A stretch of DNA of 64,000 nucleotides. It comes from Mannheimia cairinae. GTDB lineage: Bacteria; Pseudomonadota; Gammaproteobacteria; Enterobacterales; Pasteurellaceae. The DNA is taken from contig NZ_JAQSJE010000003.1 in assembly GCF_028649535.1 (NCBI RefSeq), positions 109,854 to 173,853 of the forward strand. The letters are read 5' to 3'. Within the stretch, counting starts at the first letter, position 1, and every line of letters begins with the position of its first letter. Shown piece by piece: positions 20,036-30,687 of this stretch. A program made the translations under genes and the position numbers. The notes beneath the pieces are model-generated. The model saw nothing but the letters and a program-made list of their open reading frames with translations, had not been told where the DNA came from and did no database searches.

Positions 20036-20193
20036 CAAATCTCCCCTAACCCCTCTTTGCTAAAGAGGGGAACTCTAACATCGTAAGCTGGTTTTTCATC
20101 TTTCTTCATTAAAAAAGCATAAATAGCCTGATGACTGAAAATTACTTATTGAACGCTCTCCCCTCTTTAGTAAAGAGGGGAAGGGGAGATTTG
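20036..20193. repeat. MITE-like element with palindromic terminal repeats
   Basis: About 36-bp terminal inverted repeats begin CAAATCTCCCC on both strands. Each terminal repeat is itself a hairpin: CCCCTCTTT/AAAGAGGGG at 20050-20070 and 20160-20180. The interior of about 85 bp has no coding potential. It fills the gap between the der stop codon and the hldE ribosome site. No clear target duplication was seen. Confidence 0.75.
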
Positions 20194-20195
20194 TT

Positions 20196-21716
20196 TTATT
20201 TCTTACTTTTTTTAATAAACTTCATCAAACGTTTACGTTTACGTAATTGGTTTGGTGTTAATTTGTTTTTCTTACCAGCAAACGGGTTATTTCCGTCTTG
20301 GAATAAAATACGAATCGGTGAGCCGATAATTTTTAAACTTTTACGGAAATAATTGCTTAAATAACGTTTGTAAGAGTCCGCTAATTTCTCTACCTGATTG
20401 CCGTGAATGACGATAATCGGCGGATTATAACCACCCGGGTGAGCATATTTTAATTTCACACGGCGCCCATTCACTAATGGCGGTTGGTGTTCATCTGCTG
20501 CCATACGTAAAATACGGGTTAGCATTGAAGTAGAGGTTTTTTGCGTTGCGCACGCATAAGCCTCTTGCACTGAATCAAATAGATTGCCTACGCCTGAACC
20601 GTGTAAAGCAGAGATAAAATGCACACGAGCAAAGTCGATAAAATCTAAACGGCGGTCAAGTTCTGATTTTACTTGATCTTTAATATCTTGCGATAAACCA
20701 TCCCATTTATTCACAACAATAACAAGTGAACGACCGGCATTTAAAATAAAGCCTAATAGCGATAAGTCTTGATCTGAAATCCCTTCACGAGCATCAATGG
20801 TTAAAAGCACTACATTGGCATCTTGAATTGCTTGCAGGGTTTTAATTACGGAGAATTTTTCAACTGCAAGATTGACTTTACCACGTTTACGCACGCCGGC
20901 GGTATCAATAATCGTATAGTGTTGTTCATCTCTCTCCATTGGAATATAGATAGAATCACGGGTTGTCCCTGGCATATCATAAACAACCACACGATCTTCG
21001 CCTAAAATGCGGTTAGTCAGCGTAGATTTCCCAACATTTGGGCGGCCGACAATCGCAATTTTGATGTTTTTGTCTTGAATAGATTCTTCCGCTTCTTCTA
21101 AGGCTTCATCTAATAAAGCAGTATCTTCTTCGTTTTCAAAGTCGAAATCGGTATCCCACTCATCGGCATCTTCATCATTTGCAGAATTTTCATCATTTTC
21201 GACCGCTTGTGAAGCGTTGAGTTGCTCGCCAAGAGGAGCTAATACTTGCTCAATAAGCTGGGTAACACCTCTGCCTTGTGCTGCAGCAATTTGCTCTACT
21301 TCGCCTAAACCGAGCTGATAGAATTCAGCACAGTGAGAATCAGCGTCAATACCGTCAGTTTTATTTGCAACTACAACAGTGGTTTTTTCACGCTGGCGTA
21401 GGTATTGAGCAATGCCGATATCCGCAGGTAATAAGCCTGCACGGGCATCAACTAAAAATAATACGACATCGGCTTCTTCAATCGCAAGTAACGATTGTTC
21501 CGCCATTTTTTCTTCCACGCCTTCTTCTGTGCCGTCAATACCACCGGTATCAATTACGATAAAATCGTAGCCGGCAATATTAGCGTGCCCATATTTACGA
21601 TCTCGAGTTAAGCCCGGGAAGTCTGCTACTAAAGCATCTCGGGTACGGGTTAAACGGTTAAATAATGTAGATTTACCTACATTGGGTCTGCCCACCAGGG
21701 CAACAACAGGAGTCAT
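20196..21716 (-). CDS. der: ribosome biogenesis GTPase Der (EngA)
   Basis: An essential tandem GTPase of 506 residues acting in 50S subunit assembly. Two G domains each carry [10 protein letters not shown] (about 8-17 and 212-221), with NKTD in the first and NKWD in the second, joined by an acidic linker. A KH-like C-terminal domain and a very basic tail ending in KKSKK follow. It is the last gene of its strand run before the lpxA terminator region. The coding end lies three bases inside the right edge of a MITE-like repeat. Confidence 0.97.
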   Translation of the reverse strand: MTPVVALVGRPNVGKSTLFNRLTRTRDALVADFPGLTRDRKYGHANIAGYDFIVIDTGGIDGTEEGVEEKMAEQSLLAIEEADVVLFLVDARAGLLPADIGIAQYLRQREKTTVVVANKTDGIDADSHCAEFYQLGLGEVEQIAAAQGRGVTQLIEQVLAPLGEQLNASQAVENDENSANDEDADEWDTDFDFENEEDTALLDEALEEAEESIQDKNIKIAIVGRPNVGKSTLTNRILGEDRVVVYDMPGTTRDSIYIPMERDEQHYTIIDTAGVRKRGKVNLAVEKFSVIKTLQAIQDANVVLLTIDAREGISDQDLSLLGFILNAGRSLVIVVNKWDGLSQDIKDQVKSELDRRLDFIDFARVHFISALHGSGVGNLFDSVQEAYACATQKTSTSMLTRILRMAADEHQPPLVNGRRVKLKYAHPGGYNPPIIVIHGNQVEKLADSYKRYLSNYFRKSLKIIGSPIRILFQDGNNPFAGKKNKLTPNQLRKRKRLMKFIKKSKK

Positions 21717-21817
21717 TTTCTATCCTCTAAAATTCTAAGATTTGCAATTATCGCAAAAGATCGGGTCATTATAGCTTAAATTTGAGGAAATAAGAAATTA
21801 GGAGTGATAATAGAAAA

Positions 21818-21867
21818 AATCTGTACCTTAGGCAGTTAATTATAAGTTTAACTTTTAGGTACAGATT
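21818..21867 (-). terminator. Terminator of the lpxA operon
   Basis: AATCTGTACCT (21818-21828) pairs with AGGTACAGATT (21857-21867), with a further inner GTTAA/TTAAC pairing. On the minus strand the stem is followed by TTTTTT. It lies 29 bp after the lpxA stop codon, so the envelope operon ends here and lacks lpxB downstream. Confidence 0.75.
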
Positions 21868-21895
21868 CATTCTTTAATTTCGAAGCTTTATACAA

Positions 21896-22690
21896 TTAGC
21901 GAATGATGCCTCGAGTCGAGCGTTTAAAGAATTGTAAGAAAATAGCAATAGCTGGTTCTGTTTCTGCAATTTGCTCAATTTCTGTCATACATTCTTCTAA
22001 GGTTTTTCCGCTTGAATAAATTAATTTATAGACTTTTCTAATTGCGTGTAGTGTTGCTTTATCAAAGTTTCTACGTTTTAAGCCTTCAAAATTAATACCA
22101 TATGGGCGAGCGTGATTACCTTGTGCCATTACATAAGGCGGTACATCTTGGCTAACCATTGAGCCACCACCCAACATTACATGTGAGCCGATGACAACAA
22201 ATTGATGAATAGCTGACATTCCACCAACAATAACAAAGTCATCAAGGGTAACGTGCCCTGCTAATGTACCATTGTTTGCGATAATGCAACGGTTACCAAT
22301 AGAGCAGTCGTGAGCAATATGGCTATTGATCATAAATAGGTTATCATCACCAATTTTAGTTACTCCGCCACCTTGAACAGTGCCTCGATGAATAGTTACA
22401 CTCTCACGAATACGGTTACGATTACCGATCACCACTTTAGTCGGCTCACCTTGATATTTAAGATCTTGGTTAATTTCGCCAATACTTGCAAATTGGAAAA
22501 TATGGTTGTCTTCTCCAATTTCAGTTATGCCGTTAATGACAACATGTGAGTGAATTTTGGTTCTAGCTCCAATTTTTACATTTTTGCCAATAACTGAGAA
22601 TGGGCCAATCTCAACACGAGCACCGATTTCAGCACCTTCTTCAATAATAGCAAGTGGGCTGATTTTTGCAGTTGAATCAATTAGACGCAT
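21896..22690 (-). CDS. lpxA: UDP-N-acetylglucosamine acyltransferase LpxA
   Basis: The first enzyme of lipid A synthesis, a cytoplasmic trimer with a left-handed beta-helix. The 264-residue sequence shows hexapeptide repeats through about residue 190 and the catalytic-His region [11 protein letters not shown], followed by the helical C terminus. It is the last gene of the uppS-to-lpxA block and is followed by a terminator. In E. coli lpxB, rnhB and dnaE follow lpxA; that downstream part is missing here. Confidence 0.97.
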   Translation of the reverse strand: MRLIDSTAKISPLAIIEEGAEIGARVEIGPFSVIGKNVKIGARTKIHSHVVINGITEIGEDNHIFQFASIGEINQDLKYQGEPTKVVIGNRNRIRESVTIHRGTVQGGGVTKIGDDNLFMINSHIAHDCSIGNRCIIANNGTLAGHVTLDDFVIVGGMSAIHQFVVIGSHVMLGGGSMVSQDVPPYVMAQGNHARPYGINFEGLKRRNFDKATLHAIRKVYKLIYSSGKTLEECMTEIEQIAETEPAIAIFLQFFKRSTRGIIR

Positions 22691-22717
22691 AGCTTGCTCC
22701 CTTAGGCTAGTAGAAAA

Positions 22718-23185
22718 TTATTTACGACGAGCACACATTAAGTCTGCTTCGCAAACTAATTTGCCATCAACAAATGCTTTACCTGTAAATTTGGTAATGC
22801 CACGAACTTCTTTTAAAAATTCAACTTCCAGAACAAGCTGGTCACCAGGTACAACTGGGCGTTTAAAACGAGCATTATCAATAGCTGCAAAATAATAAAG
22901 CTCATCATCTTTTAACTTACCATAAGTTGCAACGGCTAATACACCGGTTGCTTGTGCCATTGCCTCAAGAATTAATACACCAGGAAAGATAGGTGTATTA
23001 GGGAAGTGTCCTGTAAAGCAAGGTTCATTAAAGCTGACATTTTTTATCGCTTTTAACCATTTTCCTGGTTCATAATCTGTTACACGATCAACTAATAAAA
23101 ATGGATAGCGATGCGGTAACATATTCATAATTTCAGTTACTTCAATAATTCTAGACTCTCGATTTTCAGTTGTAATATCTGTCAC
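22718..23185 (-). CDS. fabZ: (3R)-hydroxyacyl-ACP dehydratase FabZ
   Basis: It dehydrates hydroxyacyl-ACP in fatty acid elongation and competes with LpxA and LpxD for the same acyl-ACP pool, which explains its place between them. The 155-residue hot-dog protein has the [13 protein letters not shown] start motif, the catalytic His in [13 protein letters not shown] and the Glu in LEAMAQ. Confidence 0.97.
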   Translation of the reverse strand: MTDITTENRESRIIEVTEIMNMLPHRYPFLLVDRVTDYEPGKWLKAIKNVSFNEPCFTGHFPNTPIFPGVLILEAMAQATGVLAVATYGKLKDDELYYFAAIDNARFKRPVVPGDQLVLEVEFLKEVRGITKFTGKAFVDGKLVCEADLMCARRK

Positions 23186-23207
23186 TTTAAAGACCTCTAA
23201 GTAAAAA

Positions 23208-24233
23208 TTAATCGTTAAAACGTTTTTCTAACGATTTTAAACGTTTATTCATTTCATCAATATTCATTACTAAAGCTGCAGTTTTTCGCCACTCTTTATT
23301 TGTTTGCAATGGAATACCTGATGAGTAAATTCCTTTTTCTGTAATTGGACGCATAACCATTCCCATACCTGTAATTACAGCACCATCACAGATTTCCATA
23401 TGACCGTTAATAACACTAGCTCCACCAATTTGGCAAAAACGTCCAACTTTCAGACTACCAGCCATAATAACACCACCTGCAACAGCCGTACCGTAGCCAA
23501 TATGTACATTGTGTGCGATTTGACAAAGGTTATCAATAATTACGTTATCTTCGATAACTGTTGGATCTAATGCACCTCTGTCAATACAAGTGCAAGCACC
23601 AATTTCAACATTGTTGCCAATGATAACACCACCGGTTTGTGGAATTTTAATCCATTGACCTTTATCATTAGCGTAGCCAAAGCCGTCACTACCAATTACC
23701 GTTGATGCTTGAATTAAGCAATCTGAACCAATTTGTACATTATGATAAATTGAAACATTTGCCCATAATTGGGTTTTTTCACCAATTTTACTGTTTTTCC
23801 CAATAAAACAACCCGCACCAATTATGGCATCATCCCCTATTTCAACACCATTTTCGATAACAGCATTTGCACCAATAGAGACATTATTGCCTAATTTTAC
23901 ATCTGTCGCAACAACAGCACTTGGGTGAATGCCATTTGAGGCTTTAGGTGTTGAATCCATATATTGTGCAAGAAGAGCATAGGCAACATAAGGATTTGAT
24001 ACAATAATGAGATTTTGGTCATCTCGACAAAATGCAACATCATCTTGATTAACAATGATTGCACCAGCATTGCAAGCGGTTAAATTTTCTCTATATTTTG
24101 CATTTGAAATAAAGGTAATTTGTGAGCTATTGGCTTTATCTAAAGCAGCAATGCTTTGAATAGCCAAATCGGCGTTACCCCTAAGAGTACCGCCGATATG
24201 CTCCGCTAAATCAATTAAACGGAAATCTGCCAT
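23208..24233 (-). CDS. lpxD: UDP-3-O-(3-hydroxyacyl)glucosamine N-acyltransferase LpxD
   Basis: The third enzyme of lipid A synthesis. The 341-residue protein has an N-terminal uridine-binding domain, then a hexapeptide-repeat beta-helix at about 100-310 with the active-site region [18 protein letters not shown] and a C-terminal helix. Its ATG overlaps the stop of the upstream skp-like gene as TAATG, indicating translational coupling. An uptake-type core (GCAAGCGGT) occurs inside the gene near 24075. Confidence 0.97.
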   Translation of the reverse strand: MADFRLIDLAEHIGGTLRGNADLAIQSIAALDKANSSQITFISNAKYRENLTACNAGAIIVNQDDVAFCRDDQNLIIVSNPYVAYALLAQYMDSTPKASNGIHPSAVVATDVKLGNNVSIGANAVIENGVEIGDDAIIGAGCFIGKNSKIGEKTQLWANVSIYHNVQIGSDCLIQASTVIGSDGFGYANDKGQWIKIPQTGGVIIGNNVEIGACTCIDRGALDPTVIEDNVIIDNLCQIAHNVHIGYGTAVAGGVIMAGSLKVGRFCQIGGASVINGHMEICDGAVITGMGMVMRPITEKGIYSSGIPLQTNKEWRKTAALVMNIDEMNKRLKSLEKRFND

Positions 24234-25012
24234 TATTTTTTCGCTTCTTCTGGTTTTGCTTCTGTTGCTTCAGATTTTTGTTCTTCAGCCTTTTCAGCAG
24301 GTTGTTCTAATTTGATATTAGGGTGTTTTGCGATAATTGCATTTAATACGGTTTCTGTAATATCTTTGCTTTCATCTTCCGCATATAATGCAACTTGTGG
24401 TTGAAGCACTAATGTATAACCTTTAGATTTTGCAATTTCTTTAATGGTTGCATTAACTTCATCTACCGCTTGCTTTTGTGCTTCTTGCGGGTTTAATCCG
24501 CCATTTTCTTTATTCGCTTGTTCAATTTTTTGTTGGAATTCATCCGCTTGTTTTTGGAATGCTTCCGCTTTTTTTGCAAATTCAGCTTCACGTTTTTGAA
24601 TCGCATCTACTTTTTTCTGGAATGCATCTGCTTCTTTTTGAATTGCATTTTGGCGAGCCTGAATATCTTTAGAGCGTAAACGTGGTGCTTCTTTTTCTAA
24701 AGCAGCTACTTTTTTCTTAATGGAGGCTTCTACTGTTTTTTGCTCTTTTTGCAATTTTTCAGCATCACTGTTGATTTTATCACGCTCTGCTGTGAGCTTT
24801 TTATTCTCTTCAGCTAATTTTTTTTCATCTTCTGCAAATTTAGCTTGGCTTTCTTTGATGAACTTTTCAAATTTGGCTGTTGCATCTAATAAAACAGGGT
24901 GGTTTTGTAGTACATAGCTTGGATCAACAAAACCAATCGTATCTGCTGCAGTTGCCATTCCAGTTGTTGCTAAAGCAGCGGTTAAAGTTGCAATTTTGAA
25001 TAATTTTTTCAT
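24233..25012 (-). CDS. skp: Skp/OmpH periplasmic chaperone, elongated form
   Basis: A periplasmic jellyfish-like trimeric chaperone holding unfolded outer-membrane proteins for BamA. A signal peptide ([22 protein letters not shown]) precedes the conserved [11 protein letters not shown] strand. The product is 259 residues, against 161 in E. coli. The extra length is a longer coiled coil with repeated [13 protein letters not shown] / [13 protein letters not shown] units at about 125-170 and a Lys/Glu/Ala-rich tail of about 30 residues. Its stop overlaps the lpxD start, and it follows bamA by 62 bp. Confidence 0.9.
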   Translation of the reverse strand: MKKLFKIATLTAALATTGMATAADTIGFVDPSYVLQNHPVLLDATAKFEKFIKESQAKFAEDEKKLAEENKKLTAERDKINSDAEKLQKEQKTVEASIKKKVAALEKEAPRLRSKDIQARQNAIQKEADAFQKKVDAIQKREAEFAKKAEAFQKQADEFQQKIEQANKENGGLNPQEAQKQAVDEVNATIKEIAKSKGYTLVLQPQVALYAEDESKDITETVLNAIIAKHPNIKLEQPAEKAEEQKSEATEAKPEEAKK

Positions 25013-25074
25013 TTATTTTCCTTTTTATTTTTAGTAAAGCGGTCAAAGAAATCTATTTAACCGCTTATTATTTA

Positions 25075-27453
25075 TTAGAATGAGCTACCGATATTGAATT
25101 GGAATTGCTCAATTTCATCGCCATCATACTTACGAATAGGTTTTGCGTAAGAGAATGAAAGAGGCCCGATAGGTGACATCCATTGGAATGCTACACCAGC
25201 AGAAGCTCTAAAGCGTTTGAAATCACCATAGTCTGGTAAGTTTGAGTATTCATTTTTCTTCCATTTGGTATTCCAAGCACTTGCAGCATCAACAAAGATA
25301 GAAGTTCTTACATTGTGTTGATATTTTTCACTCACAAATGGAGTTGGAGTAATAAGTTCTAAACTTGCTGTTGCTAGTGCATTACCACCAATAATATCAT
25401 TGGTATAGGTATTGCTGAATGAACCATTTTGATAATAAATGGCTTTAGGCCCTACTGCACCATATGAGAAGCCTCTTAGTGAGCCAATACCGCCTGCTGT
25501 GTAGAGTTGATAGAATGGTACTTCTTTACCACCAAATCCATTGGTATAAGCAACACCCGCTTTAGTTGCGACAACCCATTTGTGTTCACGATTTAATGGG
25601 AAGTAATTTCTAAAATCTGCACTTACACGATAGTATTTATTATCTGAACCTGGAATTGTAATTTTTCCACCAATATTAGCCGTTGTTCCTTCTGTTGGGA
25701 AATAGCCTCTATTTAAGCTGTTATAGTTCCAGCCAAGTGAAAAATCAAAATCATCAGCTTTGATTCTTTGGTAATGGCTACCGTTAGGATCAAATTCAAA
25801 ATTCATTGATTTTACATACTTTTCACGAGTATATTCACGAGATGCATTTTTAATCTTATCGTGAGTATAACCTAGCCCTAGATAGTATGAGTTATTTTCA
25901 TTAACAGGGAAACCTAGGGTTCCGTTAATACCATAAGTTTGGCGTTTATATGACGCTACGTTATCATTATCTGAGTTATCGTAATCTTCGTAGAAAATAT
26001 TTCCACCTAAGCTTACACCATCTTTAGTAAAGTATGGTTCGGTATAGCCTAAATTAACACTTGTACCGTAGTCGTTACGAGTACCGTTTAAGCTAATTGT
26101 AGAACCCATTCCTAAGAAGTTATCTTGTTTAATACCTGCCTGGTAACTAATACCACTTTCAGTACCGTAACCGATACCAAAGTTGATGCTACCGGTGTTA
26201 CGTTCTTTGATTTTATAAACTACATCAACTTGGTCAGTTGTATTTTCAACATTAGGCATTGACATCTCAACGCTTTCATAGAAACCGGTTCTTTCTAAAC
26301 GAGCTTTACCAAGAGAAGCTTTACTTGTTGAAAGCCAAGCACCTTCTTGCTGACGCATTTCACGGCGTAGTGTTGAATCAGCGGTTACATCATTGCCTTC
26401 AAAACGAATTTTACGAACATAAATTCGACGGCCTGCATCAACAACGAAACTAATTCTAACTGTGTTTTCAGCATCGTTAAATTGAGGGTAAAGATCTACA
26501 CGAGCAGAACCGTAACCTGCATCTCCTAAAACTTGTTTAATATCTTCTTCAATACGTACTAAATCAGTTTTACGGAATAATTGACCAGGTTCAAAATCTT
26601 TTAATAAGGCATTAAGTTGCTTATCCATATTAGCGGTGTTACCCACAATACGCATCTCATTAATATGATATTGTGAACCTTCATCAAGTTTATAGGTTAA
26701 ATTTACTTCTGTTTTGTTATCATTAAAGACAACATCGGTATCTTTAATCGCAAATTTAGCGTAACCACGATCTAAATAAAAATCTCTGAGCGTATCTAAA
26801 TCTTTTTGATAAGCAATTTGCTCAAATTTACTACTTTCAAAAATATTCCACCAAGAAACATCTGGTTGAATATCTAAATTCTCTAATAATTTTTTATCGG
26901 AGAATGAATTATTACCTTCAAATTTAATTGTTTTTGCTTTGGCAACATCGCCTTCGCTAATCGTTAATTTAACATTTACACTACCTTCCGGTGTAGGTGT
27001 GACGGTGGTTTCTACGTTTGCTTCATAGCGACCAACAGAGTGGTAATGCTCAACTAAACTTTCTCTGAATGACTCTAGTTTAGCAGCATCAAAAATTTCA
27101 CCCTGATTAATTAGATTTGCTTTTAAATTTTGTTCTAATGCATCTTTAGGAATAACTTTATTCCCATCAATTTCAACATTGCCAATAATTGGTTTTTCTG
27201 CAATTTTTATAACAAGCGTATTGCCTTCTCGTGTAGCTCGAACATCAGCAAAGCGTTGTTGGCTGAATAATTGACGAACAACATTAGAAACATCATTATC
27301 GGTAGCTCTTTGCCCGATTTTTACTGGAATAGATGAAATGATCGCAGCACCAGTAGTAGGTTGAACGCCTTCAACACGAATATCTTTTACGACAAAGGGG
27401 GCAGCAACTACACCATTTGCAATTAAAAGTGAAGAAAGTAATAATTTTTTCAT
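25075..27453 (-). CDS. bamA: outer membrane protein assembly factor BamA
   Basis: The central component of the BAM complex that inserts beta-barrel proteins. The 792-residue protein has a signal peptide cleaved near residue 18 (VVAA), five POTRA domains to about residue 420, and a 16-strand barrel ending in the terminal Phe signature (FNIGSSF). The lid/lock motif region GGIGSLRGFSYGAVGP is present. It lies between rseP and skp, the usual proteobacterial order. Confidence 0.97.
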   Translation of the reverse strand: MKKLLLSSLLIANGVVAAPFVVKDIRVEGVQPTTGAAIISSIPVKIGQRATDNDVSNVVRQLFSQQRFADVRATREGNTLVIKIAEKPIIGNVEIDGNKVIPKDALEQNLKANLINQGEIFDAAKLESFRESLVEHYHSVGRYEANVETTVTPTPEGSVNVKLTISEGDVAKAKTIKFEGNNSFSDKKLLENLDIQPDVSWWNIFESSKFEQIAYQKDLDTLRDFYLDRGYAKFAIKDTDVVFNDNKTEVNLTYKLDEGSQYHINEMRIVGNTANMDKQLNALLKDFEPGQLFRKTDLVRIEEDIKQVLGDAGYGSARVDLYPQFNDAENTVRISFVVDAGRRIYVRKIRFEGNDVTADSTLRREMRQQEGAWLSTSKASLGKARLERTGFYESVEMSMPNVENTTDQVDVVYKIKERNTGSINFGIGYGTESGISYQAGIKQDNFLGMGSTISLNGTRNDYGTSVNLGYTEPYFTKDGVSLGGNIFYEDYDNSDNDNVASYKRQTYGINGTLGFPVNENNSYYLGLGYTHDKIKNASREYTREKYVKSMNFEFDPNGSHYQRIKADDFDFSLGWNYNSLNRGYFPTEGTTANIGGKITIPGSDNKYYRVSADFRNYFPLNREHKWVVATKAGVAYTNGFGGKEVPFYQLYTAGGIGSLRGFSYGAVGPKAIYYQNGSFSNTYTNDIIGGNALATASLELITPTPFVSEKYQHNVRTSIFVDAASAWNTKWKKNEYSNLPDYGDFKRFRASAGVAFQWMSPIGPLSFSYAKPIRKYDGDEIEQFQFNIGSSF

Positions 27454-27530
27454 TGAAATTATCCTATGAAGTTTTGCAAAATTAGTTACGGCAATATTTA
27501 TAAATATTTGTAAATTTATCTATAAAAAAG

Positions 27531-27539
27531 ACCGCTTGT
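27531..27539. repeat. DNA uptake sequence core upstream of bamA
   Basis: ACCGCTTGT, the complement of ACAAGCGGT, sits at the end of rseP just before the rseP-bamA gap. It is one of many cores of this type in the window. Confidence 0.7.
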
Positions 27540-28852
27540 TAAAAATGAATAATGTCATTTACAAAAGCAAAAACCATTAAACTAAGCACAAATGCAATCC
27601 CAAGTTGTTGAAATTTTAATTGCACTTTTTCTGATAATGCTTTGCCACGAATCGCTTCGAAAGCTAATAAAATAAGTTGTCCACCATCTAATGGTAGAAG
27701 AGGGAATAGATTCATTACCCCTAAATTGACACTAATTAATGCCATAAAACTTAGATAATAAATCCAACCAATTTCAGCCGTTGCACCAGCACCTTTTGCC
27801 ATTGAAATTGGACCACCTAAGTTTTTAATCGATAAATCGCCAGTAATCAAGTTACCAATAAATTGCAATATGGTTTGAATTAATGACCATACTTTTTCGA
27901 TACTTTTATAAAATGCAGTAAGAATATCATATTTTAGTTCTGTACGATATTTATCTGCAAGCCCCTCATATGTAGGTACTATACCTATAATATAACGTCC
28001 ATCCTGCTTTTCAGGTTGGAGGGTTAGAGTGCTTATTTGCCCTTTTTGTTCCACTTTTAGTTCAACTAAATTGCCTGTTTGTACCAGTTCGACAAGCTTT
28101 AGCCAATCAAAAGGGTGCTGATTTATTTGAAGAATGCGATCTCCAGCTTTTAAACCTGCCAGACTTGCAGGAGAGTTTTCAACAATATTTTTAATATCAG
28201 GCAATACTTTTCCACTTTTTGGGCGAATACCTAAAGTAGTTAATGGATTTTCTTTAGCACCTTCTATATGCCAATTTGAAAGATCTAAATGGTACTGTTG
28301 AATTTGAGAATCATCAATTAAGCGTCCTTCTAGTCTTACATTACGATTTCCAACTGAACCAACTAATGCAAGTGAAGCAGTCTCCCAATCTTGAACATTT
28401 TGATTGCCGATTCTGGTTATTTCTAATTCTGACGGTAATTCTGCGTTAGCCGCAATAGTATTAGGTAACACCTCTCCAATAACAGGCTTAAGAGTAGGAA
28501 TACCAGAAATAAAAACTGCCCAATATGCAATAATAGCAAAAATAAAGTTTGCTGCAGGGCCTGCAAAAATAATAAACGCACGCTGTAAAACTGACTTTGT
28601 TGCTAATGATTGTTCTGGTGAAGCTGCAATGCCATTTTCGCCATTCCACATTTGCACATAGCCACCAAGTGGAATTAGTGAAAAAGCAAATTCCGTACCG
28701 TGCTTATCGGTTTTCTTAAATAAGACTTTGCCAAAACCGATAGAAAAACGGATAACCTTCACGCCACATCTACGTGCGGCCCAGAAGTGTCCATATTCGT
28801 GCACAAAAACCAGCACACAGATTAAAATAAAAAAAGCGATCGTTGAAGTCAT
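27539..28852 (-). CDS. rseP: site-2 zinc metalloprotease RseP
   Basis: An inner-membrane intramembrane protease that cleaves anti-sigma factor RseA after DegS and also processes signal peptides. The 437-residue protein has HEYGH (HExxH) in the first membrane segment, PDZ domains in the middle, and the third zinc ligand in NLFPLLPLDGG near the C terminus. It lies 3 bp from cdsA, almost certainly in the same operon. Confidence 0.96.
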   Translation of the reverse strand: MTSTIAFFILICVLVFVHEYGHFWAARRCGVKVIRFSIGFGKVLFKKTDKHGTEFAFSLIPLGGYVQMWNGENGIAASPEQSLATKSVLQRAFIIFAGPAANFIFAIIAYWAVFISGIPTLKPVIGEVLPNTIAANAELPSELEITRIGNQNVQDWETASLALVGSVGNRNVRLEGRLIDDSQIQQYHLDLSNWHIEGAKENPLTTLGIRPKSGKVLPDIKNIVENSPASLAGLKAGDRILQINQHPFDWLKLVELVQTGNLVELKVEQKGQISTLTLQPEKQDGRYIIGIVPTYEGLADKYRTELKYDILTAFYKSIEKVWSLIQTILQFIGNLITGDLSIKNLGGPISMAKGAGATAEIGWIYYLSFMALISVNLGVMNLFPLLPLDGGQLILLAFEAIRGKALSEKVQLKFQQLGIAFVLSLMVFAFVNDIIHF

Positions 28853-28855
28853 AAC

Positions 28856-29725
28856 TTAAAGTACAAAAAAGAAGAAGGTTGCAAAAAATGGAATTGCAGC
28901 CGTTAAGCTATCAATACGATCTAAAATACCGCCATGTCCTGGAATTAATTGGCTACTATCTTTAATGCCAGCTTGGCGTTTAAACATACTTTCGGTAAGG
29001 TCGCCTAATACAGAAATAGCAACCGTTGCAATAGAAACCAAAATGAATGGTACAGTTGCAAGTTCTCTCCCAAAAACATTATTTGGTGTAAGTTGCAAGA
29101 ATGCAAAAGCAATAATACCTGAAGTAATTAAACCACCTATTACACCTTCCCAAGATTTTCCTGGTGATACTTTAGGTGCTAATTTTCGTTTACCAAAAGC
29201 ACGACCAGCAAAATAAGCACCGGAATCCGCTCCCCATACTAACAAACAAACATATAAAAATACGTAAGTGCCTTGATACGGATGAATACTGTAATTATAA
29301 AAACGTAATGCTAAGACTCCAATTAAGAATGGAATTAAGGTTGCAAAGCCAAATAAGAATTTAGCAGCGACAGATTTTTCCCATATTTTTGCCGAGTTAG
29401 GATAAGTGATGACAAGAATAAATGCGATAAGCCACCAAACACACCCTAAAAATAAAATAGGGGTGGTTTCATCAGTTAAAAAACGAGTTGCTCGGATATA
29501 ATTCGTATTAGCAAAAATAATAAACAGCAATAAACAAATGGTAACCATTGCGACAATAGCACGAGGAACAGGACGTTTAAATCCTGCAAATTGAGCCCAT
29601 TCCCACATTGCAGCAACAATAATTGCGGCAAGAGCTAAGGTCAAAGGGAGTGGCGAAAGCCAAAAGATAGCAGCTAGTACTGCAATGATCATTACAATAG
29701 CTGAAAGTACACGTTCTTTAAGCAT
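28856..29725 (-). CDS. cdsA: phosphatidate cytidylyltransferase CdsA
   Basis: It makes CDP-diacylglycerol, the branch point for all membrane phospholipids. The 289-residue protein has about eight membrane segments and the family signature near the C terminus, GDLTESMFKRQAGIKDSS ... PGHGGILDRIDSL. The SPGKSWEGVIGG motif precedes it. Confidence 0.96.
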   Translation of the reverse strand: MLKERVLSAIVMIIAVLAAIFWLSPLPLTLALAAIIVAAMWEWAQFAGFKRPVPRAIVAMVTICLLLFIIFANTNYIRATRFLTDETTPILFLGCVWWLIAFILVITYPNSAKIWEKSVAAKFLFGFATLIPFLIGVLALRFYNYSIHPYQGTYVFLYVCLLVWGADSGAYFAGRAFGKRKLAPKVSPGKSWEGVIGGLITSGIIAFAFLQLTPNNVFGRELATVPFILVSIATVAISVLGDLTESMFKRQAGIKDSSQLIPGHGGILDRIDSLTAAIPFFATFFFFVL

Positions 29726-29750
29726 CTTATTTTATTTCCTTTTATTTGAA

Positions 29751-30473
29751 CTAGCAGCTACCAAAGCGGCGCTCACGTTGTTGGTAAGACAAAATAGCTT
29801 CACTAAAAGCTTCGTCATTAAAATCTGGCCATAAAACAGGCGTAAAAAATAGCTCGGCATAAGCAATCTGCCAAAGTAGGAAGTTGCTAATTCGCTGTTC
29901 TCCACTTGTTCTAATTAATAAATCAACTTGTGGTTGGGTACCTGTCGATAAATGTTGCTGAAATAACTCTGGTGTAATTTCAGCTACTGAAATTTGGTTT
30001 CCTTTTGTTTTTTCTGCCAAGGCTTGGGCAGCTTGTACAATATCCCAATAACCACCATAGTTGGCTGCAATATTTAAAATTAGTCCAGTATTGTTTTCCG
30101 TTAATTTTTCTGATTCCGCAATGCGTTTTTGTAAGCTTTCACTAAATGCAGATTTATTACCAATAATATTCAAGCGAATATTATTTTTATGTAATTTTTT
30201 GACCTCAGAATCTAATGCTCGCATAAAAAGAGACATTAATGCAGACACTTCAGCTTCGGGTCTGCTCCAATTTTCGCTACTAAATGCATAAAGTGTGAGC
30301 ACTTTAATCTGATGCTTAGCTGCAAAACTAACTGCAGAACGAACCGCTTTCACACCATTTTGATGGCCAAAAATACGCAATTTACCTTTCTGCTTTGCCC
30401 ATCTACCATTGCCATCCATAATAATGGCAACGTGTTTAGGCATATTTTGAGGATCAAAGTTCACAGGGTTCAC
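29751..30473 (-). CDS. uppS: undecaprenyl diphosphate synthase UppS
   Basis: A cis-prenyltransferase that makes the C55 lipid carrier for peptidoglycan and surface sugars. The 240-residue protein has the motif [11 protein letters not shown] (catalytic Asp), FSSENWSRP and the C-terminal [19 protein letters not shown]. It is the first gene of the eight-gene minus-strand envelope run; the promoter should lie in 30474-30600. Confidence 0.97.
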   Translation of the reverse strand: MNPVNFDPQNMPKHVAIIMDGNGRWAKQKGKLRIFGHQNGVKAVRSAVSFAAKHQIKVLTLYAFSSENWSRPEAEVSALMSLFMRALDSEVKKLHKNNIRLNIIGNKSAFSESLQKRIAESEKLTENNTGLILNIAANYGGYWDIVQAAQALAEKTKGNQISVAEITPELFQQHLSTGTQPQVDLLIRTSGEQRISNFLLWQIAYAELFFTPVLWPDFNDEAFSEAILSYQQRERRFGSC

Positions 30474-30610
30474 TCACTAAATAATAAATAGAATAAAAAT
30501 AGATGTAACTATATCACAGGATAGAGGCTAGTGGAATTAACAAGCCCTATTTGAAAGTTTTTTTCTTTTGAAAAACAGTAAGATAAATTTCTTTTTAAAA
30601 ATTATATGAA

Positions 30611-30628
30611 TTGTCATCAAACTGTCAC
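30611..30628 (+). promoter_or_regulatory. Pho box upstream of pstS
   Basis: TTGTCATCAAACTGTCAC contains two TGTCA repeats 11 bp apart, matching the PhoB-binding consensus CTGTCAT-A4-CTGTCA. It lies 60-77 bp before the pstS ATG, in place of a -35 box, with TCTAAA as a possible -10. Confidence 0.85.
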
Positions 30629-30687
30629 AATTCTTTTCTAAACTTAGCCACGCAACAGCAACTCAATTCAATTTAAGGAGAATTAAT

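Noticed and set aside
20131-20352. 73-codon plus-strand frame over the MITE-like element
   Set aside because: It reads through the palindrome and antisense to der, without a ribosome site.
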